Positions 56,842 to 64,000 of a stretch of 64,000 bases of DNA are shown piece after piece (the stretch's first letter is position 1; each line of letters opens with the position of its first letter). The notes under the pieces are model-generated. The model saw only the letters and a list, made by a program, of their open reading frames with translations, did not search any database and was not told the DNA's origin. The position numbers and the translations under genes were made by a program. The stretch spans positions 148,126 through 212,125 of the forward strand of contig JAQRGA010000034.1 in assembly GCA_029237695.1 (NCBI GenBank), read 5' to 3'. The DNA is from Conchocele bisecta (lineage: Eukaryota; Mollusca; Bivalvia; Lucinida; Thyasiridae).

Positions 56842-57184
56842 TAGTTTCTGTTTTATTAATTACGGTAAATTAACTGTATACCTATCTACATTATGTACAT
56901 GTCTACATACTAATTACACAGATTTGAGATGCATCAGGGAGCCAGATGAGCCTGTTACTGACTAGTTCAGCCATATTAAAGTGCGCGTCGCTTTAATTGG
57001 CACTGTGTATTTGATTACTAACCGGTATCAAGTGTATAGCTCCCCAACAGGTAGCAACGTTTTTCTAAACATTATTTATTGACTCGGTTGATACTTGCAA
57101 ACATTATGACCAAATTTGGCTGCGCGATCAGGGTCTACGCCAGTACTTCTTGGCTACATTTTTCCAGAAAAAAATTCAAAATTT

Positions 57185-58500
57185 TAAATTTAGCAGAAAT
57201 TATACTGTGAACATTGCTTGCCACAGTACCCTTTGAAAAACACATGACTATTGTGCAAATTATTCCTGGCATTATGCTCTTTATTTGTTCTAAGTTACCA
57301 TTATGTTTGGCATGTGCATGCCTCAACTCTGCCAATGCACCTGGATCTTACAGAGAGAGCAAATCGGTTTCTCAAGTTTGTTTTCTTGACCCCACGAAAC
57401 ATGTTCGAGCTAAATGGCGCCTTGTTTATTTCTCGTTTCAGGGAGTTACTCAGATGGCGGATATCTTTTAGATGCGTTACCGTTACCCCTGGTTGAGCGG
57501 CATCTACACCTTTGTGTGATTTACTATCACCGTCCCCCGTGTAATGACTAACATGTAAGTCACTATTTATCTGCTTCGTAACTATTTCATTCCATTTCGC
57601 TTCATTACCTATCGACTCATTTTCGGGGAGGTGGCAGTGCAGTGACCATGATGGTTTGGGCAGCTGATATCTCCACCCTGATTTCTTAGCTTACTACCTA
57701 TTATGCACAGCTTACTGCCAACAAATGCCCCAATGATTAATTTATCTTTGGTATTATTCTCGCACATAGTGGTTGTCACGATTGTACCCGCTTGAAATGG
57801 TGTACTGTCGCTATTGAATATTGGGTTATTGTAGCAAGAGTCACCTTCAACTCGAACCGTCTTGCTACGTTTATTGCCACAGAGTTCATTCTCTCTGGCC
57901 ACAGTTTGTCTGATTTCATGCATACTTTTAGTGTTTAAGCCAACCATAGACTCTGCTATCCTATTTGACTGCTTTTGCATAGAGTTATACGTCGGCGGAA
58001 TTATGTTTGTGTTTACCAACAGCCGACAAGCATCATAATTACTGATTGGTGTGCTCATAAGGCCCAGCTGCAAACCCACATTAGCTTTCTCTGATTTCCT
58101 ACCCTTTCGACTTGACGGAACCTCTTCATATAGTTTATAATATTTACTTTTATATCTACATCGGGTGCATTTTAGCCGCTCAGCCCAACAAATGCCCCAT
58201 TTTCTTGATGCGGCCGCATCAAATACCATTTCGCCACTACAGTGCGTATTAAAGGCGCGATGACTGTTTATTTCAGTATTAAACATCTTCTGGACCTCAT
58301 ACGGTCGATATAATTTGTTTATCAACAGATCGGGGTGTACGGATGCATTTTGTGGTACGGCGCATTCGTCAATGAGTTTCGGACGCCTCGACAGAGAGCG
58401 CAGAACAGTTACATCATTGTCCGTACCATCAACATCTTTACAGGTACGTTTTATTTTCATTTACATTAACCCGGGATTCAAATGAGTCTTTGGTTAGCTT
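57185..58500 (-). pseudogene. Mutator-like (MULE) transposase, copy 1
   Basis: An open frame of 283 codons (58460-57609) covers the N-terminal part: a CxxC zinc pair (Cys98, Cys101: LKCTRCRY), GRKSEKANVGLQLGLMSTPI, VRVEGDSCYNNP with a probable first catalytic Asp207, then GSKLC and CPNHHGHCTAT. In a second frame the gene continues through TGDGDSKSHKGV (probable second Asp), LKDIRHLSNSLKREI, then AELRHAHAKHNGN and a CGKQCSQYNFC end near 57190. The order fits the Mutator-like transposase domain family (recognised from memory). One frameshift near 57625 and another near 57215 separate the parts. Confidence 0.65.
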
Positions 58501-58627
58501 GATGTACCATTTGGTGTGTGAGAAGGAAGTTTTTTACCTTTATTTTCATTTACCCGCCCCGTTTGAAATCCGCATTTTTTACCCCACCCCGCCTCCTATG
58601 CTTATTGGCCGGCATGTTTTCATTAGG

Positions 58628-59260
58628 TTAACCATGTTCACTCTGAGCAGTGCATATCGGTAGAGAAATATATATGGGATAGCATTGCTCATTTAACAGG
58701 CAGTGTCTATACCCTAAGGAAACAAGTGTCAACACGGGCACACGTGATTCAATTTCCTGTGACATTTTAACACTTCTATGTCTGAATTCGCTGGCAGCAC
58801 TCATACACTGGGCTGGTTTCAATTTAATTTGACACGTATCATTCTGGCATGTCACTAAGTTATGCGGACAAATGTTTCTATGCAAATTACAACATGTAGA
58901 TTGACTAAATACTTCGAAAGTCACTTTTTCGCCTGTTTTTATGATACAAAAATGACAAAAATACTCCGAAATCACCAGACTTTCGATAAATTTAATCGTT
59001 TTAACCCCATAATTGTGGAACAGCCAATATTTTTGACAAGCACCATCTATTTTATAATAATTTTTTACAAGTGCATCAACAATATAGACTTTTCCTAAGA
59101 AATATATGAGAAAATAATACTCTGGAAAATTCTGGTGAAACTGAAGTTTCCGCAGCTGGACAGCCATAATTATATGACCATTCTTACATTGCCACTGTTG
59201 AAAAGATAGTCTTCTAAATAATGTCAAATTACATTTGCTGTCACGAAATAGGTCAGACAA
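58628..59260 (-). CDS. Cysteine-rich protein of unknown function (210 aa)
   Basis: A long uninterrupted frame between the two copies of the duplicated unit, on the same strand as and just upstream of transposase copy 1. It holds FCHFC, CCNLHRNICPHNLVTCQNDTC and HRNIC-like spacing that could bind zinc, after a hydrophobic stretch (FPEYYFLIYFLGKVYIV). I do not recognise the family. It may be a further gene of the same mobile element that is missing from the truncated second copy, or cargo. Confidence 0.4.
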   Translation of the reverse strand: MSDLFRDSKCNLTLFRRLSFQQWQCKNGHIIMAVQLRKLQFHQNFPEYYFLIYFLGKVYIVDALVKNYYKIDGACQKYWLFHNYGVKTIKFIESLVISEYFCHFCIIKTGEKVTFEVFSQSTCCNLHRNICPHNLVTCQNDTCQIKLKPAQCMSAASEFRHRSVKMSQEIESRVPVLTLVSLGYRHCLLNEQCYPIYISLPICTAQSEHG

Positions 59261-59377
59261 GACAATGGTAGGCAGTTTATTGAGATATTATAGCAAAAAA
59301 ATGCGCTTATAAGCATTTCCGGGTCATCAGTGGATGTCGTCTGCTTTCTTTGAAAACAATTCTAAACGGTTTTAATC

Positions 59378-59764
59378 ATGGCTACAGCAAGTTTTATTAA
59401 GAGAACAAAGGACAGAATTGCTGGAAAATCAGTTTTATTTAATGAAAATGGTTGCATCAAGTGGGTCGGGATAACCACAGGTGTACGCGTCAAATATGGA
59501 AAGATTAAAGTTAAATTTCCAAATGATGCAAGAACAAAATACTATTATACACATAGAGTAGCATTCATGTTACACCATAATGTGTTTGAAATACCCAGGC
59601 ACCTTGAAATATCACATTTATGTGGTTGTTCCCTGTGTGTTAACCCGGCCCACCTGAGTGCTGAGTCAACAATTATAAATAATTCTCGAAAGAATTGCCA
59701 TAGCGAAAAGCGCTGTCTGAGCCATGCACTCGACGGCGTCACATATCCACCCTGTATCTGCTAA
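59378..59764 (+). CDS. His-Cys-box (I-PpoI-like, His-Me finger) endonuclease
   Basis: Intact 128-codon frame. HLEISHLCGCSLCVNPAHL then INNSRKNC reproduces the His-Cys box: His80 (catalytic), Cys82, Cys87, His92 and Cys107 as zinc ligands, and Asn101 for the metal. His80 and Asn101 are 21 residues apart, as His98 and Asn119 are in the slime-mould homing endonuclease I-PpoI. Cys26 could complete the first zinc site; Cys113, His116, Cys126 and Cys128 could form a second. The N-terminal half (about 75 aa) would give the DNA-binding sheet and is shorter than in I-PpoI. It would cut or nick DNA. It converges on the transposase gene. Confidence 0.78.
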   Translation: MATASFIKRTKDRIAGKSVLFNENGCIKWVGITTGVRVKYGKIKVKFPNDARTKYYYTHRVAFMLHHNVFEIPRHLEISHLCGCSLCVNPAHLSAESTIINNSRKNCHSEKRCLSHALDGVTYPPCIC

Positions 59765-60104
59765 TAGTTTCTGTTTTATTAATTACGGTAAATTAAACTG
59801 TATACCTATCTACATTATGTACATGTCTACAATACTAATTACACAGATTTGAGATGCATCAGGGAGCCAGATGAGCCTGTTACTGACTAGTTCAGCATAT
59901 TAAAGTGGCGCGTCGCTTTAATTGGCACTGTGTATTTGATTACTAACCGGTATCAAGTGTATAGCTCCCCAACAGGTAGCAACGTTTTTCTAAACATTAT
60001 TTATTGACTCGGTTGATACTTGCAAACATTATGACCAAATTTGGCTGCGCGATCAGGGTCTACGCCAGTACTTCTTGGCTACATTTTTTCCAGAAAAAAA
60101 ATTC

Positions 60105-61440
60105 AAAAATTTTAAATTTAGCAGAAATTATACTGTGAACATTGCTTGCCACAGTAACCTTTGAAACACATGACTATTGTGCAATTATTCCTGGCATTAT
60201 GCTCTTTATTTGTTCTAAGTTACCATTATGTTTGGCATGTGCAATGCCTCAACTCTGCAATGCACCTGGATCTTACAGAGAGAGCAAATCGGTTTCTCAA
60301 GTTTGTTTTCTTGACCCCACGAAACATGTTCGAGCTAAATGGCGCCTTGTTTATTTCTCGTTTCAGGGAGTTACTCAGATGGCGGATATCTTTTTAGATG
60401 CGTTACCGTTACGCCTGGTTGAGCGGCATCTACACCTTTGTGTGATTTACTATCACCGTCCCCCGTGTAATGACTAACATGTAAGTCACTATTTATCTTG
60501 CTTCGTAACTATTTCATTCCATTTCGCTTCATTACCTATCGACTCATTTTCGGGGAGGTTGGCAGTGCAGTGACCATGATGGTTTGGGCAGCTGATATCT
60601 CCACCCTGATTTCTTAGCTTACTACCTATTATGCACAGCTTACTGCCAACTGCAAATCCCCAATGATTAATTTATCTTTGGTATTATTCTCGCACACAGT
60701 GGTTGTCACGATTGTACCCGCTTGAAATGGGTGGTGTAACTGTCGCTATTGAATATTGGGTTATTGTAGCAAGAGTCACCTTCAACTCGAACCGTCTTGC
60801 TACGTTTATTGCCACAGAGTTCATTCTCTCTGGCCACAGTTTGTCTGATTTCATGCATACTTTTAGTGTTTAAGCCAACCATAGACTCTGCTATCCTATT
60901 TGACTGCTTTTGCATAGAGTTATACGTCGGCGGAATTATGTTTGTGTTTACCAACAGCCGACAAGCATCATAATTACTGATTGGTGTGCTCATAAGGCCC
61001 AGCTGCAAACCCACATTAGCTTTCTCTGATTTCCTACCCTTTCGACTTGACGGAACCTCTTCATATAGTTTATAATATTTACTTTTATATCTACATCGGG
61101 TGAATTTTAGCCGCTCAGCCCAACAAATGCCCCATTTTCTTGATGCGGCCGCATCAAATACCATTTCGCCACTACAGTGCGTATTAAAGGCGCGATGACT
61201 GTTTATTTCAGTATTAAACATCTTCTGGACCTCATACGGTCGATATAATTTGTTTATCAACAGATCGGGGTGTACGGATGCATTTTGTGGTACGGCGCAT
61301 TCGTCAATGAGTTTCGGACGCCTCGACAGAGAGCGCAGAACAGTTACATCATTGTCCGTACCATCAACATCTTTACAGGTAAACGTTTTATTTTCATTTA
61401 CATTAACCCGGGATTCAAATGAGTCTTTGGTTAGCTTGAT
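60105..61440 (-). pseudogene. Mutator-like (MULE) transposase, copy 2
   Basis: Same content as copy 1: the 185-codon frame at 60706-61260 runs from NKLYRPYEVQKMF to YNNPIFNSDS and then shifts frame near 60735 through extra bases. Upstream coding (NKTFTCKDVDGTD) continues in frame without an ATG, and SHTKWYIKLTKDSF lies further 5' near 61430, which hints at an earlier start or a splice site. The C-terminal part is again in other frames. Non-functional as sequenced. Confidence 0.6.
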
Positions 61441-61545
61441 GTACCATTTGGTGTGTGAGAAGGAAGTTTTTTACCTTTATTTTCATTTACCCGCCCCGTT
61501 TGAAATCCGCATTTTTTACCCCGCCTCCTATGCTTATTGGCCGGT

Positions 61546-62897
61546 ATAACAGAAAATTCTTCAGCCCACTAAAGGTTTCAGTCCGCGCATGCGCAGACGG
61601 AACAATAACAATCGGGGCCAAGGCTGTGTAAAGTTTAAGTCATCGATTATATTTCAAGATTTAATGAGATTAACGTACGTCTAAGCATAAAAATGGTCCC
61701 AAATGTAAAATTTAGGTATTTTCCCGTCCGGGGATGTTATGAATGCGTATTTTTCGACCTCCGTGTCGCACTTTAGTGGCCATATACTATTCTGCTGATA
61801 AATCGAGATGCTATCGGACACCTGTTTGGCGCCTGACAGCATATACGTTTCATTCATATACATTAGTAAAATGTTATAATGTTATAAAACACTTAGTGAA
61901 TGTGTACAATGTGTGCTGCATTAAATGGATGAGTGCACCATGTGTATGCTGGCTGATCTGTCTAGGTATGTAATGGTAACTAAATTGTGGCTGTGACTGT
62001 AGAATATCAGGCTTTTGGGATTGCTGACAAGTGTATCTCGGATCAAATAGGCACACTCCTGTAACCTGATCTATCTGTAATCTATGGTGCTTGTATTAAG
62101 CATGACGGGTATTTCATTGATGGACAGGTGTACAGTGCAGATCCTGATCAGACTGTGCGGATGCACAGTCTGATCTGGATCTACACTGGTCACAAAGCCC
62201 ATAGGCCCCATTATCCTGTCACAACCACAAGTATACATACAATTTCGTTTTAATTTTCCTGTGCACTGGATCATAAAATGTGTTTGAATAGACGTATCAA
62301 CATACCAGATGATAGAACACATGATACAAGCATACACCTATATTTGCCATTAACGTACCACCAACCACGTCATGTATGCCAGTCAGGGTTTACACTGTTC
62401 ACCACTTTAGTTTAATTAGTGCGGTATTGTTTCTGACAAACATTTTAGATACTTATCAACGTGTAGGAGTGTACTAGTTGATCAGGTGCTACACTGAACA
62501 CAATCCTTGTAATCTGGTGATGGTGTTTTGATGTATCAGAATTAAAATCCGCCAATTGATATTCAAAAAGACATGGTGCATTTATAACCAGTAATGTGCA
62601 GTACTATTTAATAGGCTACACAAAATCAATGTTTAGATTCTCATCCAAATTTTGGGGAAAAATGGGGCGGGTGGGGACACTTATTTGTTATTTTCAGGCA
62701 ATACTAAAACGAGGTGTTGAACGGCAAGGCGCAGTTGCGTGCAATAGTGTTTTGTAATAACATGTTAATTTTGAAGTATTGCTAATCTCGAGGGGGCGGG
62801 TTCGGGGTTGCTGTATTGCGCTACGTAAAGCACTCAGATAAAAAGCTGTGGGAGCGGTATAATACGCGGGCCGCATCATTCTCGTAAATTTTACCAA
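61546..62897. other. Unassigned DNA
   Basis: No gene recognised. It contains the R3 hairpin at 62135-62190. Confidence 0.5.
62135..62190. repeat. Dispersed hairpin repeat R3, best copy
   Basis: GATCAGACTGTGC and GCACAGTCTGATC pair perfectly around GGAT; outer bases GTGCAGATCCT and GGATCTACAC pair as well. Confidence 0.75.
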
Positions 62898-63212
62898 ATG
62901 TTTTTTGTGCCCCATCAAGTGATGAGACAGGTGCATGCGCCGATGTACAGGCAGTATGTGGAGAGCAGTATCCTCGCCCATGGTCGGCCGGTAGACAGGG
63001 ATGTATGTGACATGCTAGAGTGTCAGTCACGGAGAAGCGGCCGGAAGAGGTGGGTGCAGTGTGCTGTGTGTGGACGGTGGTTCCACATCACCTGCTGTCG
63101 CTTGCCTGTGACGGCTGCTCTCAGTGACGTAGACTACGAGTGTGTCATATGCACTGCTATGTACAGACAGAATATTTTTATACGCCCGTTTGTAAAAAAG
63201 TGTAGACCTTGA
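62898..63212 (+). CDS. PHD-finger-like reading frame
   Basis: 104 codons. The spacing C-x4-C (VCDMLEC), then C-x2-C (QCAVCGRW), then H-x2-C (FHITCC) and C-x2-C (YECVIC) with an aromatic before His resembles a PHD zinc finger (Cys4-His-Cys3). The flanks are not recognisable. In invertebrate genomes such lone PHD fingers often come from the N-terminal part of CR1-like non-LTR retrotransposons; it might also be a host exon. Confidence 0.45.
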   Translation: MFFVPHQVMRQVHAPMYRQYVESSILAHGRPVDRDVCDMLECQSRRSGRKRWVQCAVCGRWFHITCCRLPVTAALSDVDYECVICTAMYRQNIFIRPFVKKCRP

Positions 63213-63374
63213 TCAGACTGTGCGAGTCACAGGCTGGTCTTGGGCTACACTTTTCACAAACTCAATAAATCCCCTCTTGACGGGACACATTATTTTAAAG
63301 TAGAAATGCAAAGGATTTTTTTTTATTGGAAATGGTAATACACGATTGAAGAATTAAGTGGTAGGAGGGAGCAG

Positions 63375-63535
63375 CGTTCATCATTACCGAGAGGCCGACA
63401 TACATGGTTTGGCCCTCTTGTACCGTATTGGCGCCCTGGTACTTGAGAGCTAAATCCAGTTATGCTCCATTATTAAATAATAAGCTTATAGGTAATCCTG
63501 TTACTTTGGAGCAGAGCTAAGTGACTCTGATGTGT
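63375..63535. repeat. SINE-like repeat R1, 5' part
   Basis: GTTCATCATTACCGAGA, ACATACATGGTTTGGCCCTC and TACTTGAGAGCTAAATCC match 31690-31800. Confidence 0.5.
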
Positions 63536-64000
63536 TCTCTATATATCAAGTTTACGGACAGGCTGAAATTTCTCATGGCCGGGTGCTTTTGTCCCCGCCG
63601 TGAAAATTGAAATCAGTCCCATATATTTCACGTTTTTGTGCCTTATTTTGGAATATATTGCATACTATCATTATTATCATTATAGGACATTGGGTATATA
63701 CCAACATGACCATGTTGTCTATATATCAAGTACCGAGGACAGGACTGAAACTTCTCATGGCCTGGGTGCTTTTGTCCCCGCCGAAATGAAAATTGAAATC
63801 AGTCCCATATATTTCACGTTGTGTTTTTGCCTTATATTGGAACTTATTGCATAATATCATTATTAATAGGCACATTGGGTATATACCAACACAGGGTTGT
63901 GAAAATATACCGATGTGTTCTCTATATATCAAGTTTACGGACAGGCTGAAACTTCTCATGGCCGGGTGCTTTTGTCCCGGCCGTGAAAATTGAAATCATT
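63533..64000. repeat. Tandem repeat S4, ~185-190 bp units, continuing past the window
   Basis: Two and a half units beginning CTATATATCAAGT with CATGGCCGGGTGCTTTTGTC and GAAATCAGTCCCATATATTT. It is cut by the window edge. Confidence 0.85.

Larger units (their letters stand above)
56381..61545. repeat. Tandem duplication of a ~2.23-kb mobile unit (period ~2.93 kb)
   Basis: 56381-58614 and 59308-61545 match almost throughout and differ chiefly by single-base insertions and deletions. The unit begins (C)TTATAAGCATTTCCGGGTC and ends CCTCCTATGCTTATTGGCCGG; the ends share an inverted ATAAGCAT, a short possible terminal repeat. A 0.69-kb segment with its own reading frame separates the copies. Each unit holds an endonuclease gene on + and a transposase gene on -. 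Confidence 0.88.

Overview
The window reads as repeat-rich, AT-leaning metazoan nuclear DNA, most probably from a bivalve mollusc. There are no bacterial-style operons, rRNA genes or confident tRNA genes. The landscape is built from transposable elements and satellites of kinds common in bivalves: Polinton/Maverick (adintovirus-like) elements, a tyrosine-recombinase (DIRS-order) retroelement, a non-LTR reverse transcriptase, a gag-only LTR element, a Mutator-like transposase, MITE-like elements, SINE-like repeats and several 140-190 bp tandem repeats. No host protein-coding gene could be recognised with confidence. The bivalve assignment is inference from repeat style, not a search result.

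Layout. 1-2243: host DNA with a MITE and a SINE-like copy. 2244-8229: Polinton A, the integrase/polymerase half of an element, ending on the right in a 107-bp terminal palindrome that abuts a satellite (8230-9210). 9215-11048: dispersed repeats and a long hairpin. 11214-13030: DIRS-type RNase H and tyrosine recombinase remnants. 14517-17773: a 3.26-kb element with long inverted repeats made of AGATATCT-containing arrays, flanked by a 6-bp duplication AGTTTG. 19635-19947: reverse transcriptase cut by Polinton B. 19948-29990: Polinton B, with terminal palindrome, promoter repeats, polymerase, convergent integrase, small virion-like genes, packaging ATPase and major capsid protein; its far end is missing. 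30-35 kb: host DNA with tandem repeats. 35295-39120: LTR element with a decayed gag and no pol. 40-46.4 kb: three tandem-repeat arrays, the largest about 3 kb. 49-51.3 kb: another array, then Polinton C, a fragment with an adenovirus-type protease and a fibre-like domain. 56381-61545: a tandemly duplicated mobile unit that pairs a His-Cys-box (I-PpoI-like) endonuclease gene with a convergent Mutator-like transposase gene. 62.9 kb: a PHD-finger-like reading frame. The last 470 bases are a tandem repeat.

How the genes relate. In the Polintons, protein-primed DNA polymerase B and an rve integrase would replicate and insert the element, while the capsid protein, packaging ATPase, protease and small membrane proteins would form a virus-like particle. 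Both polymerase genes and both integrase genes are dead, with mostly independent lesions plus one shared stop. In Polinton B the ATPase and two small structural-type genes remain open. The most distinctive observations are the endonuclease-transposase pair, a family of CCAAT-type palindromes scattered through the structural half of Polinton B (some inside reading frames), and the AGATATCT-array transposon. Family names come from reading protein motifs by eye; no database search was run.
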